A stretch of 64,000 nt of DNA from Paludibaculum fermentans. GTDB taxonomy: Bacteria > Acidobacteriota > Terriglobia > Bryobacterales > Bryobacteraceae. Shown in pieces: positions 1 through 9,120 of the stretch. Both the position numbers and the translations under genes were made by a program. The stretch is taken from the NCBI RefSeq assembly GCF_015277775.1, contig NZ_CP063849.1, positions 434,001 to 498,000 on the forward strand. Reading direction: 5' to 3'. Below the pieces are notes generated by a model. The model was not told the origin of the DNA. It saw only the letters and a list, made by a program, of their open reading frames with translations, and did no database searches. Positions within the stretch are counted from its first letter, which is position 1. Each line of letters starts with the position of its first letter.

Positions 1-1203
1 CCAGCGGCCCTGGCGGATGAGAAAGGCGCTGGCGCGGGTCCCGCCGCCCTGAAATTCGCTGAAGACGGCGCGCTCCTCGTCATATTTCGGCATCGATTGC
101 AGCGGGTGTCCGCACCAACCGGCCGGCTGTTTCGCTCCGGCCGCTTCGAACATGGAAGCTCGCAGGTCGTGCAGATCGACAGGCGTCCGGACGCGCTGGC
201 CGGCCTGGAACCCGGGCCCGGCGACGATCATGGGAATGCGGGCGGAATCCTCGTACAGGCTGCGCTTCCACCATAGGCCGAACTTGCCCAGCATCTCGCC
301 GTGGTCGGAGGTGTAGGCGATGACGGTGTTGGCAGCCTGTCCCGACTTCTCCAGCGTGTCCACCAGCCGTCCGAGTTGCTGATCGACGAACGTGATGCAG
401 CCATAGTAGCCGCGGCGCAGGCTGCGGATCGTCTCCGCATCATAGCCATCGGTGCCGAAGAACTTCCTCAGATCCTCGGCATATGGATACTTCGCGCCGG
501 AGCTGTCGAGCCCATGCTTCGGCAGGTCGGCGTGTTCCGCATACTGCTCCCACAGTTCGCGGGTCACGTTGTGCGGGAAATGCGGTTTCAGCAGATTCAC
601 GGCCAGGGTCCACGGCTTGCCCAGCCTGGCGGCATTTCGGGAGAGCCAGTCCACGGCCAGATCGACCTTCTTGAGATCGCCGCCGAACGGATTGGCCGTC
701 ACGCCGAAGCCGGCTCCGCGGCCTTCGCCGTCTTTCTGGACATCTAGTGGCACGCGCGACACCAGAGTGTCGCCAGGCCTGGCGCGGTCGCCCGGCGCGA
801 TCATCTCACTGAACGCGAGCGTCGAGGCCTGGTTGTAGACATCGGTCTTCCCGATGTGCACGGAGTGGACGCCCTGCCCGTCCAGCACCTTGCCGTAGCT
901 GGGCGTGTCGACCTGGAAGACATTGCAGTTGCCGTAAGTCTGCAGGTCGAAAACCCGGCGGCCCGATAGGAACGAGGACCGCGAAGGCAGGCAGAGCGGG
1001 GAAGGGCAGTAAGCGTTCTGGAAGACCGTGCCACGCTGGGCGAGCTTCGCCATATTGGGCGTAGTGACGAAAGAATGCCCGTAGGGCTGGCTGAAGAATG
1101 GATTGTGCTCGTCGCTCATCAGCAGCAGGACGTTGTAGCGCGGCGCCGGGCCGGCGGCGATGGCCGCGGCGGGCAAGGTCTGTAGGAAGTCTCGTCGCTG
1201 CAT
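1..1203 (-). CDS. Sulfatase, Tat-exported (3' end outside window)
   Basis: This is an alkaline-phosphatase-superfamily sulfatase that would hydrolyse a sulfate ester in the periplasm. It starts at ATG 1203 and stays open to the left edge, so about 401 residues are visible and the C terminus is missing. Residues 1-20 form a Tat-type signal (MQRRDFL followed by an Ala-rich stretch). The metal-binding start is LLLMSDEH near residues 26-33, and the sulfatase signature is CLPSR at Cys71, the residue expected to become formylglycine. TSDHGEMLGK further on is the second metal-binding segment. It begins 4 bases after the stop of the upstream sulfatase, so the two are co-transcribed with the receptor gene. 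No formylglycine-generating enzyme is in the window. The substrate is not predictable; N-sulfoglucosamine, iduronate or choline sulfatases are all possible relatives. Confidence 0.88.
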   Translation of the reverse strand, partial: MQRRDFLQTLPAAAIAAGPAPRYNVLLLMSDEHNPFFSQPYGHSFVTTPNMAKLAQRGTVFQNAYCPSPLCLPSRSSFLSGRRVFDLQTYGNCNVFQVDTPSYGKVLDGQGVHSVHIGKTDVYNQASTLAFSEMIAPGDRARPGDTLVSRVPLDVQKDGEGRGAGFGVTANPFGGDLKKVDLAVDWLSRNAARLGKPWTLAVNLLKPHFPHNVTRELWEQYAEHADLPKHGLDSSGAKYPYAEDLRKFFGTDGYDAETIRSLRRGYYGCITFVDQQLGRLVDTLEKSGQAANTVIAYTSDHGEMLGKFGLWWKRSLYEDSARIPMIVAGPGFQAGQRVRTPVDLHDLRASMFEAAGAKQPAGWCGHPLQSMPKYDEERAVFSEFQGGGTRASAFLIRQGRW

Positions 1204-1207
1204 AGCT

Positions 1208-2623
1208 CTAGCTTCGCGCCTCCCACCATCCGTGGGGCGGCTCCTTCTGTACGCGCGGAGGTGTTCGCGCAGCCCGCATCCATTGGTCGAACTGCGCGGC
1301 GAGCTTGGGCTGCGCCGCCGCCAGATCCTTCGACTCCGTCGGATCCGCGGCCAGGTCGTACAACTCCACTACGCCATTCTGCTTGGGCCGCACCGCCTTC
1401 ATGTTGCCCCGGCGCATCGCCTGCATCGGGAGGCCCGGAGCGAACTCCTGCGTCTTCCAGCCATAGTCGGGATTCTCCCAGTACAGCATCTCGTGCGGTT
1501 TCTGCTGCTGTCCCAGCAGGGTAGGCAGCACAGACAGGCCATCGACGCCTTTGGGCAGATGGCGGACTCCGGCCAGTTCCGCCGCGGTCGGCAGGAAGTC
1601 AGGAAAGTACCACTCGAAGTCAGACGTCTTGCCGGCGGGCACATGGCCCGGCCAGCGGGCGATCATCGGGGCGCGCACTCCCCCTTCATAGAGGTTGCCC
1701 TTGTGGCCGCGCAGGCCCAGGGCGCTGTTGAAGAAGAACTCGCCGATCTCGGGCAGGGTTGCGCCGTTGTCTGAGGTGAAGAACACGATGGTGTCCTGGT
1801 CCAGGCCCTGCGCACGCAGCTCCGCCATGATGCGCCCGACGTAGGTGTCGACCCGGGTGACCATCGCGGCGTAAGCGGTCCGCACATCCGGCTGGGCCTT
1901 CAGCCGGTTGTTGGCCTGGCTCCACGGCTTGCCCATGGGAAACTTGCCGCGGTACTCGGCCATGGAGTCCTCCGGCACCTGCGGCTCGAAGTGCGGCATG
2001 GTGGGCGAGTGGTAGAGGAAGAACGGCTTGTCCTTGCTCTGGCGGATGAAGTCGACCGCGTGGCTGGCGATGACGTCGTTGGCGTAGGTGACGCGCGCGC
2101 CGTTTACGTTCCCGGGCAGCGGGAACTCTTTGCCGTTCTCATAGAGAAAGCGCGGGTATTGGAAGTGCGCGTGCGCCTGATGAAGTGTCCCGAAGAACTG
2201 GTCGAAGCCGTGCTTCCACGGCACGCCGTCCGTGCCGATATCGCCCAGGCCCCACTTGCCGCAGAGGGCGGTCGCATACCCCGCCGATTTCAGTACATCG
2301 GCCACGGTGCCCTCACTCGCCAGCAGCGGCACACCGCCCGGATTCGAGCGGATGGGCGTATGCCCGTTGTGCTGGCCGGTCATGAGGCTCGACCGCGAGG
2401 GGGCGCATACCGTGCCCCCTGCATAGGCGGTGCGAAACAGCATGCCCTCCGCCGCCAGCCTATCGATGTTGGGCGTGCGGATGTACTTCTGTCCATAACA
2501 GCCGAGGTCGCCCGGGCCCATGTCGTCGGCCATGATCCAGACGATGTTCGGCTTGCGCCGCGGCTGTGCGGAGAGGAGTCCCGGAGCCGCGGCGAGCGTT
2601 TGGGTGAAGGTGCGCCGGTTCAT
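1208..2623 (-). CDS. Arylsulfatase-family sulfatase, Tat-exported
   Basis: A complete 471-residue sulfatase of the arylsulfatase A-like group. The N terminus carries a Tat motif (NRRTF, residues 2-6) with a short hydrophobic stretch to about residue 20. PNIVWIMADDMG (about 25-36) supplies the first metal ligands. The signature CAPSRSSLMTG begins at Cys73, the formylglycine precursor, and FTSDNG is the second metal site. The C-terminal part has the usual YDLAADPTE segment of these enzymes. The start codon is 2 bases after the receptor's stop codon and its own stop is 4 bases before the next sulfatase, so the three genes form one minus-strand operon. The expected role is removal of sulfate from a carbohydrate or aryl ester in the periplasm; the actual substrate is unknown. 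Confidence 0.93.
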   Translation of the reverse strand: MNRRTFTQTLAAAPGLLSAQPRRKPNIVWIMADDMGPGDLGCYGQKYIRTPNIDRLAAEGMLFRTAYAGGTVCAPSRSSLMTGQHNGHTPIRSNPGGVPLLASEGTVADVLKSAGYATALCGKWGLGDIGTDGVPWKHGFDQFFGTLHQAHAHFQYPRFLYENGKEFPLPGNVNGARVTYANDVIASHAVDFIRQSKDKPFFLYHSPTMPHFEPQVPEDSMAEYRGKFPMGKPWSQANNRLKAQPDVRTAYAAMVTRVDTYVGRIMAELRAQGLDQDTIVFFTSDNGATLPEIGEFFFNSALGLRGHKGNLYEGGVRAPMIARWPGHVPAGKTSDFEWYFPDFLPTAAELAGVRHLPKGVDGLSVLPTLLGQQQKPHEMLYWENPDYGWKTQEFAPGLPMQAMRRGNMKAVRPKQNGVVELYDLAADPTESKDLAAAQPKLAAQFDQWMRAARTPPRVQKEPPHGWWEARS

Positions 2624-2625
2624 GG

Positions 2626-5600
2626 CTAGAAAGCGTACTTGAGGGCGAACTGGATGCGGCGCGGATCCTCGGCGGTAGTGATCTTGCCCGCGTTCGGAGT
2701 CCCGACGGCTGTGTTGGGCGAGCCGAAATTCGCGTGATTCGCGAAGTTGAACGACTCGAAGCGGAACTGGATGTAGTGTCCTTCCCGGGGCATGTTGAAG
2801 CTGCGCGACACCATGATATCCAGGTTGGTCCGGCCGGGCGCATAGATCAGGTTGCGGCCCGCATTCGACACCACACCCGGGGCGGAGGCTACAACGAAAC
2901 CGGTATCGAACCAGCGGTCGATGGTCCGTTCCGAGGATGGCAGGTTCGGACTCTTCACCCAGTCGCCGCGCACGGCGCCGCCCAGGTTCTGGTTGTTGAC
3001 GTTAAAGCTGTGGCCGATGGCGAGACCGGACTGCATCGAGAAGATGCCGCCCACCTGCCAGCCGCCCAGCACCGCCGCCGCAGGACCGGAGCTGAGGTAG
3101 CTGCGGTTCTTGCCGAATGGCAGTTCGTAGACCGAGTTCAGGACGAACGCCCGCCGCCGGTCGAGGTTCGAGTTCGACCGTTCACGGGACATATCCCACG
3201 GCGTGACGCCGCCGCTGCCGCCGTCGAGCAGGTCCTCATTGCCCTGGTCGATGCTGTGCGACCAGGTGAACGAACTCAACAGGGTCAGGCCCTTGGAGAA
3301 CCGCTTCTCTACCTTGGCCGTCATCGAGTTGTAGCTGGAGTTCAGGCTGTTCTCGTGCAGGCTGATGGCCCCGAACTGGGGCCGGAAGTAGCGCTGGTTG
3401 GCGGCCACGGTCGCGCTGGGCGTCTGCGGCAGATTGATGTTCCGGATGTTGTGAAGGTGTGTGCCCTTGGTGCCGATGTAGCCCACGGTGAGCAGGGCGT
3501 CCCAGGGCAGATTGCGCTGCACATCCAGGAACCACTGGCTGACATAGAGTGTGGGCCGGAAGTCGGGGAAGACGTACACGGCCGAACCCTTCTGGACGAC
3601 CGAGGTCGAGAAGCCCGGGTAGCCGTCTTTCACGTAATAGGAGGTCGCTTCCGGCGTGGTCTGCAGCGCGATGTCGGCGCTCTTCGGCGGGCCTGAACGG
3701 AAGTTGGCGTTCTCGGTACTCAGGCTGTTGGCCTCTCCATAGAAGGTGCCTGCTCCGGCGCGGATCACCGTCTTGGCATTGGCCGAATAGGCCAGGCCGA
3801 TGCGCGGAGCCCAGTTGTTCAGATCGTTGGTGCCGCCGCTGTCGGAGTCGCCCGTCGGATAGACGAACTTCTCGTCCGCCTGATTGGCCACATTGATCCC
3901 CTGATACAGATACCGGCTGACGCTCTGCGCGGCGGAATTCGGGAACAGCGCTTTCTTGAAGACCTCGTAGCGGATGCCTACGTTCAGGGTAAGCCTTGAT
4001 GAGATCTTAAAGTCGTCCTGCACGAAGAAGCCGTAGTACCAGTTGTTGATGTCCTCACCCTGGTTGTTGCCGTAGTTGCCGCCCGAGACATAGCCCAGCA
4101 GCATGTCGGCCATGCCGTTGCCGGTGTTGGCGCGGCTGGTGCCATTATTTGGCGATTCCGAGGTGAACTGGCCGTTGAAAGCCAACTGGCCGCGCCGGTA
4201 GCGCGCCGCATTGCGGAACACATTGGAGCGCCGCAGCTCACCACCGAACTTGAAAGTGTGTTTGCCGTGCTGCCAGACGATGGCGTCGCTCACCTGGTAG
4301 TTCGACAGGTTGTTCACATTGGGCCAGAAAGCCCGTGGGCCCATCTCCACGAAGCCGGAGGGTGAGAAGAGCGACCAGCCCTGATCGTACCCGTCGCCGA
4401 TGGCATCGCCCGGGGCGTTCTTGATGCCGTAATCCTTGTTCATGTTCTTCGTGAACGGGATGTCGAACGCCGTGTCGAATTGCGCGTAGCCGAACCGCGC
4501 TTCGTTGAAGAGCGTGGAAGTCAGTACACTGCTCAACGCACCTGCGACGTTGTTGCCGTTCAGCTTCACGGTCTGCCCCTGGCCGCCCATGGCCGGGTAA
4601 GGCAGATAACCGTTCTGGTTGCGGAACTGGTCGCGCCGCGAGTAGCGCGCGAAGAAGCGGTGCTTATCCGAGAAGTTGTGGTCGCCGCGGAAGTCATACT
4701 GATCCGCGTCGTCGGAGTCGCTGGGCCCGAAGTAGTAGTTGTTCGTCAGGTTGTCGTTCGTGCCGATGTTGGCGGTGGGGTAGAGCGGCAGGATGTTCTT
4801 GACGACTGGATCCCAGCGCGACTGCGGAATGATGTTGCCGGCGAAGGGACTCCGCTTGGCCGTGGCGCCCGTGCCGGTCTGCGTCAGCGGATCGAAGATG
4901 TTTTGCCGGACGGCGGGTTGCTTCGAGAAGTCGCCGCGTTCAATGATGTCGCGGCTGGGCAGCGTCGAAATGTAGCTCTGGCCGGTGCGGATGCGCGTCC
5001 CCTGGTAGCTGCCGAAGAAGAAGGTGCGGTTTTTGATCACCGGACCACCGAGCGTGGTACCAAACTGGTTCTGCCGGTAGGAGGGCTTCTTCGCGCCGGA
5101 CCGGTTGGCGAAAAAGTTCGTGCCATCCAGTTTCTCGTTGCGGAGGAACTCATAGGCGGAGCCGTGGAACTGGTTTGAACCGGACTTCGTCGTGACGAGC
5201 ACCTTGGCGCCGGCGCGGTATCCGTACTCGGCGCTCATATTATTAGTGACAACTTTGAACTCGGCCACCGCATCCACGGGCGGCTTCACCTGCTGGGCTT
5301 CGTAGCCCAGGGGGCCGCCCGAGGTCCGCGACGAATTGTCGGTGCCGTCCAACAGGACGTTGTTTTGAGCAATCTGCAGCCCGACGGCCGAGAAGGCTCC
5401 CTCATCTCGAGCCCGGCTGCCGACGCCCAACCCGCCGCCGGGCAGCACGCCCGCAGTGAACTGCGCCAACTGGAGATAGTTGCGTCCATTCAGCGGCATC
5501 TCCAGGATGCGCTTGGAATCGACCACCTGGCCCACTTCGGAGGTCTCCGAATTGATGAGCACCGCCGAAGCCGAGACCTCAATCGACTCGGCTATCGATC

Positions 5601-5916
5601 CGGTCTTTAGTTCAAAGTCGAGGCGGGCGGTCTGGCCGGTTTCCAATCGGAACTCCGCCAGTTTCTGCGGAGCGAAACCGGATGCCTCACATTCCACGCG
5701 GTAACGGCCGGGCGGCAGCAGGGGGAATAGGTAAAGCCCCTGCCCGTTCGTGGTGGCCTGGGCGGCAACGGAAGTGTCCAGATTGATGGCCCTGACTGAC
5801 GCGTTGGGAACGACTGCCTTCGTCGGGTCGATCACCGACCCCTGAATCCCGGAATTCTGCGCGAAGAGGACAGATCCGAGGCAAAACATCATAATTACAA
5901 CGGCGAGGTTGCGCAT
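2626..5916 (-). CDS. Oar-like TonB-dependent receptor with carboxypeptidase-regulatory domain
   Basis: An outer-membrane receptor of about 1096 residues, typical in size for acidobacterial Oar-like proteins. I place the start at ATG 5916, which gives a clean Sec signal (MRNLAVVIMMFCLGSVLFAQ) and has GGAAGG 8 bases upstream. In-frame starts further upstream would add an unlikely leader of about 42 residues. Residues about 22-105 are a carboxypeptidase-regulatory-like fold (SGIQGSVIDPTKAVVPNASV), followed by a plug (LEMPLNGRNYLQLAQFTAGV) and a long beta-barrel ending in an aromatic residue (FALKYAF), as expected for BAM insertion. It leads an operon with two sulfatases, which suggests uptake or binding of a sulfated polymer. 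The divergent neighbour is a likely membrane sensor-regulator. Substrate specificity is inference. Confidence 0.9.
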   Translation of the reverse strand: MRNLAVVIMMFCLGSVLFAQNSGIQGSVIDPTKAVVPNASVRAINLDTSVAAQATTNGQGLYLFPLLPPGRYRVECEASGFAPQKLAEFRLETGQTARLDFELKTGSIAESIEVSASAVLINSETSEVGQVVDSKRILEMPLNGRNYLQLAQFTAGVLPGGGLGVGSRARDEGAFSAVGLQIAQNNVLLDGTDNSSRTSGGPLGYEAQQVKPPVDAVAEFKVVTNNMSAEYGYRAGAKVLVTTKSGSNQFHGSAYEFLRNEKLDGTNFFANRSGAKKPSYRQNQFGTTLGGPVIKNRTFFFGSYQGTRIRTGQSYISTLPSRDIIERGDFSKQPAVRQNIFDPLTQTGTGATAKRSPFAGNIIPQSRWDPVVKNILPLYPTANIGTNDNLTNNYYFGPSDSDDADQYDFRGDHNFSDKHRFFARYSRRDQFRNQNGYLPYPAMGGQGQTVKLNGNNVAGALSSVLTSTLFNEARFGYAQFDTAFDIPFTKNMNKDYGIKNAPGDAIGDGYDQGWSLFSPSGFVEMGPRAFWPNVNNLSNYQVSDAIVWQHGKHTFKFGGELRRSNVFRNAARYRRGQLAFNGQFTSESPNNGTSRANTGNGMADMLLGYVSGGNYGNNQGEDINNWYYGFFVQDDFKISSRLTLNVGIRYEVFKKALFPNSAAQSVSRYLYQGINVANQADEKFVYPTGDSDSGGTNDLNNWAPRIGLAYSANAKTVIRAGAGTFYGEANSLSTENANFRSGPPKSADIALQTTPEATSYYVKDGYPGFSTSVVQKGSAVYVFPDFRPTLYVSQWFLDVQRNLPWDALLTVGYIGTKGTHLHNIRNINLPQTPSATVAANQRYFRPQFGAISLHENSLNSSYNSMTAKVEKRFSKGLTLLSSFTWSHSIDQGNEDLLDGGSGGVTPWDMSRERSNSNLDRRRAFVLNSVYELPFGKNRSYLSSGPAAAVLGGWQVGGIFSMQSGLAIGHSFNVNNQNLGGAVRGDWVKSPNLPSSERTIDRWFDTGFVVASAPGVVSNAGRNLIYAPGRTNLDIMVSRSFNMPREGHYIQFRFESFNFANHANFGSPNTAVGTPNAGKITTAEDPRRIQFALKYAF

Positions 5917-6062
5917 GGTGACCATCCTTCCAATCAAACCGGATGGGGCTGCATCGTTGCGGCCCCTGAAGCTCCGCCAGCAGTTATGCGCCTTCGATTC
6001 CGGAGTGTCCAGCAAAGCCGTGTGAAAAATAAAAAACAGCATAAAATACAGCTAACCTACTG
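5917..6062. promoter_or_regulatory. Divergent promoter region, receptor/sulfatase operon and regulator
   Basis: The 146 bases between the two divergent starts are the only control region available to the operon and the regulator. The part nearest the regulator (about 6021-6055) is strikingly AT-rich compared with its surroundings. TAAAAT at 6042-6047 lies 15 bases upstream of the regulator start and could be its -10 element. I see no convincing -35 element and no clear inverted repeat that I could call the binding site. Confidence 0.45.
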
Positions 6063-8138
6063 ATGCAGCAGGAAGTGTTTCACTTTGGTCCGTTCTCGGC
6101 CGACGCACAGTTACGTACGTTAGCGCGGGACGGCGCACCTGTTGCGGTAACCCCCAAAGTGTTCGACGCCCTGCTCATCTTTCTGAAGAGCGGCAACCAG
6201 GTGGTGACGCGGGAGGAGCTCTGCGCCCAGCTTTGGCCGGGCCAGGTGGTGACGGACGCCAACGTCAATCAGCACATCTCCATGCTGAGGAAAGCGCTGG
6301 GCGACGGCGGCTCCGGCGAGAGGTATCTGGTGACGCTGCCGGGCCGCGGTTACCAGTGGGTGGTACCCGTGAGCCTGCCCCACTCTCACGAAACCGTCAA
6401 TGTCGCCTGGAGGCTGGCCGCCCTGGCGGCGGGAGTGATGCTGATGCTGGGTGCCCTGGCCTACTGGAGCCAGCGGCGGTCCACCGCCCAGATCGAGTTC
6501 GGCCAACGGCACTCGCTCACCCGCCTGCCGGGCAGTGAGTACCAGCCCGCGCTCACTCGTGACGGAGCCAAAGTCGCCTTCATTTGGGATCAGGATGGGG
6601 CGAACAATCCGGCCGTTTACGTCCGCGGCCCGGAAGACGACGAGCCGCGCAAGGTAAGTGAGGGCCACTACGAGCACAGCAGTCCTGCCTGGTCGCCCGA
6701 CGGCCGCCACCTGGCCTACATCCGTTACGAAGCCTCGTCCCTCCGCGTGGTAGTCACGCCCGAGCGCGGCGGCGCTGAGCGGGAGATCGTCCAACTCTAC
6801 CGCTCTCGCTATGGACTCAACTGCCGCCACCTGGACTGGTCGCCAGACGGGACAAAGCTCGTCGTCGATGACAAGGAATCTTCCTCCCAGGCATTCGGCC
6901 TGTTCCTGGTCGACATCGCCACCGGCAGCCGCACCCGCCTCACCCGGCCGCCCGACGCGATCATCGGCGACGTGGATCCGCGCTTCTCGCCCGATGGCCA
7001 ACGCGTCTCTTTTGTGCGAATGGCCGACCGCTTCCGCCAGGAACTCTGGATCACCGATCTCTCCGGCGGCAACGTGAAGCAACTCACCTCCGCCGATCGC
7101 ACCATCAGCGGGCATGACTGGTCACCCGATGGCCGCCGTCTGTACTTTGGTTCCAACCGGCGCCGTGAGTTCGAGGTCTGGTCCGCCAACGTGGATACGG
7201 GCGCCGTGCAGGGGACGAATCTCTCCAGCGCCAACCCGATGCAGCTCTCGGTGGGCCGCTCCGGCGAGCGTATGGTTTACTCCGACCTGCAGCAGGATCT
7301 GAACATCTGGAAGCTGGATCTGGAGGCGGCCCGCCGCGGGACCAACGGCTGGAGCCGCGTCATCTCTTCCACTGGCGAGGAGATCCTGCCTTTCGTCAGT
7401 CCCGATGGCAAGCGGCTCTGCTACCGGTCCGACCGGTCAGGCGAAGGACAGCTCTGGGTGAGTGGTGTCGATGGCGGGCGCGCCATGCAGATCACCCGGG
7501 GCGCCATCCATCCGGTGGCCTGCCGCTGGTCCCCCGACAGCAGCAAGGTGGTCTTCAACGACGCCCTTACGCAGCGCCTCTATGTGGTGGATGCCGAAGG
7601 CGGATCGCCGCAGATTCTGGGAGGACCGGAGGTGGTCGGCGGCCACCCGATGTTCGATGCCGAGGGCCGCAACCTCTTGTATAACGCCCAGGGCTCGATC
7701 TGGCGGGTTCCGGTGGGGTCGATGACCGGCACCAGGATCGTCGCGGCTGACGGCGTTCACCAGAAGGTGCTTGCTCCCGATGGACGCAGCCTCTATTTCA
7801 CGCGCGCCCGCACCGGGACCACAATCTGGCGTTACGACCTCGTGACCAGGGCGACAACCCAGATTCTGGACGGGCTGTTGGCCGGCTACTGGGGTGCCTG
7901 GACTCCGGGCCGTGATGGCATCTACCTGCTGGCCGAGAGCAGCCAGCCCACCGGCGGCGCGGCGGTCGTCTTTCATCCCCTGAACGGAGGGCCGAACAAG
8001 GAGATCTCCAGATTCCCCGGCCAGTTGCCGCCCATCGGCACATCAAGTTGGTCCCTCTCGCCGGATGAGCGCTATCTCTATTGCGTCCGTGTCGATGTCT
8101 CGCACAGCGACCTCACCCAGGTGGAAGGTGTCCGCTGA
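6063..8138 (+). CDS. CadC-like transmembrane regulator: OmpR-type winged helix plus TolB-like propeller
   Basis: A 691-residue one-component regulator. Residues about 5-103 form an OmpR/PhoB-type winged helix (KVFDALLIFLKSGNQVVTREEL, then NQHISMLRKALGD and the terminal hairpin LVTLPGRGYQWV). A single membrane helix follows at about 118-140 (WRLAALAAGVMLMLGALAYW). The rest, presumably periplasmic, holds at least seven PD40/WD40-like blades with the recurring core WSPDGxxLxY, for example SPAWSPDGRHLAYI and RFSPDGQRVSFV. This CadC-like topology suggests sensing outside the membrane and direct DNA binding inside, without phosphorylation, since no receiver domain is present. It is divergent from the receptor/sulfatase operon and is its most likely regulator. 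No strong ribosome-binding site precedes the ATG. Confidence 0.88.
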   Translation: MQQEVFHFGPFSADAQLRTLARDGAPVAVTPKVFDALLIFLKSGNQVVTREELCAQLWPGQVVTDANVNQHISMLRKALGDGGSGERYLVTLPGRGYQWVVPVSLPHSHETVNVAWRLAALAAGVMLMLGALAYWSQRRSTAQIEFGQRHSLTRLPGSEYQPALTRDGAKVAFIWDQDGANNPAVYVRGPEDDEPRKVSEGHYEHSSPAWSPDGRHLAYIRYEASSLRVVVTPERGGAEREIVQLYRSRYGLNCRHLDWSPDGTKLVVDDKESSSQAFGLFLVDIATGSRTRLTRPPDAIIGDVDPRFSPDGQRVSFVRMADRFRQELWITDLSGGNVKQLTSADRTISGHDWSPDGRRLYFGSNRRREFEVWSANVDTGAVQGTNLSSANPMQLSVGRSGERMVYSDLQQDLNIWKLDLEAARRGTNGWSRVISSTGEEILPFVSPDGKRLCYRSDRSGEGQLWVSGVDGGRAMQITRGAIHPVACRWSPDSSKVVFNDALTQRLYVVDAEGGSPQILGGPEVVGGHPMFDAEGRNLLYNAQGSIWRVPVGSMTGTRIVAADGVHQKVLAPDGRSLYFTRARTGTTIWRYDLVTRATTQILDGLLAGYWGAWTPGRDGIYLLAESSQPTGGAAVVFHPLNGGPNKEISRFPGQLPPIGTSSWSLSPDERYLYCVRVDVSHSDLTQVEGVR

Positions 8139-8141
8139 GCC

Positions 8142-8621
8142 TCAGTGCCAATCCCAGCTTCGGCGGCACTCCTCCATCAACTCGCCGAGGCTGTTGCAAC
8201 TCTCCAACTGCGCCACTGCCCGAGCCGAGCCGCCCGGCCACCGGCTCCAGGAACTCTCCGGATCGCTGACGAGTTCGAGCAGCAGCTTCCGTGCCTCGGC
8301 CAGCTTCAGCGTCTTCAAGCGCTTCAGCACCAGATGAACGTGGAACGTGCCGGTGCCCATGTCCAGCACCCACGATTTCCGTCCGAACTCCCTGGCTTTG
8401 ACGATCCGGTGCAAGTTGCCGGCCGCGTCAATCAGTTGCAGCGACGGGTAGTAGAGGCCCGAGCTGCCCTGCGTGGAGGTGAGTTTCTCCACCGTATCCA
8501 TTACGAGGATCCGGCCTTCGCCGAAGAGCAGGACCGGGTACTGCAGGGGCAGGGAAGTCCCCGGCTTGGCTGAAGCCTGAGCGCCGCGGCCTGCCAGCAG
8601 GGAGAGAAGGAAACCGAGCAT
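8142..8621 (-). CDS. Hypothetical small exported or membrane-anchored protein
   Basis: A 159-residue protein I do not recognise. I prefer ATG 8621, which starts a short hydrophobic segment (MLGFLLSLLAG) that could be a weak signal or anchor. A start 51 bases upstream would add a less hydrophobic leader. The body holds PVLLFGEGRILVMDT, a Trp/Asp patch (SWVLDMGTGTFHVHLVL) and a C-terminal alpha-helical region rich in Leu and Arg. It is convergent with the regulator (3 bases between stops) and divergent from the PilZ gene. No catalytic motif is visible, so no function is assigned. Confidence 0.6.
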   Translation of the reverse strand: MLGFLLSLLAGRGAQASAKPGTSLPLQYPVLLFGEGRILVMDTVEKLTSTQGSSGLYYPSLQLIDAAGNLHRIVKAREFGRKSWVLDMGTGTFHVHLVLKRLKTLKLAEARKLLLELVSDPESSWSRWPGGSARAVAQLESCNSLGELMEECRRSWDWH

Positions 8622-8758
8622 TTCAGTCCATGATGCCTCAAGTGCTGCAATTACATGCAGGTACCAGCCCATCCCAAGCCGCGGCTAAGGCCTTCTGCTC
8701 AGCATTTCTCAGGGTATTTGCCCCGTTCCCATCTACGGAAACCGCCGATAATTTAGAT

Positions 8759-9115
8759 ATGACACGGCCGGTCAGGAAGTATCTTCGCGTGCCGTCGGAG
8801 TTTTTCGGAACCCTCGAATTGCAGGCCCCCAACGAATCCAGTCCCGCTTATGGGATACGGATTACAGACGTCTCGTCAGCCGGCGTCGGCATTCTCCTAC
8901 GGGGCGAAATCCCGGTAGGAACCAAAGTCAGGCTCATCTTCGACAGCGGCGCCGTGGAGGGCGAAGTCATCCATTGCCGGCAGGAAAAGGGCCACTTTGC
9001 CGTGGGCGTCCAGGTGGAGCACAATGCGGTGGCGCTGGCGCGAATCCGCTGGGCTGCCTCGCTGAAGCTGCACGGGGCCGCCAGTTCCTCGCCTCACCAT
9101 CACGTGCCGGTCTGA
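8759..9115 (+). CDS. PilZ-domain protein (probable c-di-GMP receptor)
   Basis: A single-domain PilZ protein of about 118 residues. It shows the two expected binding elements: an N-terminal basic stretch (RPVRKYLRV) resembling the RxxxR motif, and DVSSAGVGI matching the D/NxSxxG motif. These residues bind cyclic di-GMP in characterised PilZ proteins. ATG 8759 puts the basic motif at the N terminus, as usual; an in-frame upstream ATG at 8630 adds 43 residues unlike PilZ sequence. The C-terminal tail is Ser/His-rich (SSSPHHHVPV). The partner output cannot be told from context, although a prepilin peptidase and envelope glycosyltransferases occur elsewhere in the window. Confidence 0.82.
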   Translation: MTRPVRKYLRVPSEFFGTLELQAPNESSPAYGIRITDVSSAGVGILLRGEIPVGTKVRLIFDSGAVEGEVIHCRQEKGHFAVGVQVEHNAVALARIRWAASLKLHGAASSSPHHHVPV

Positions 9116-9120
9116 CCGGG

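Noticed and set aside
2734-3696. Long open frame on the plus strand inside the first receptor gene
   Set aside because: It is antisense to a well-supported receptor, has no recognisable domain and its amino acid make-up is that of a GC-rich shadow frame.
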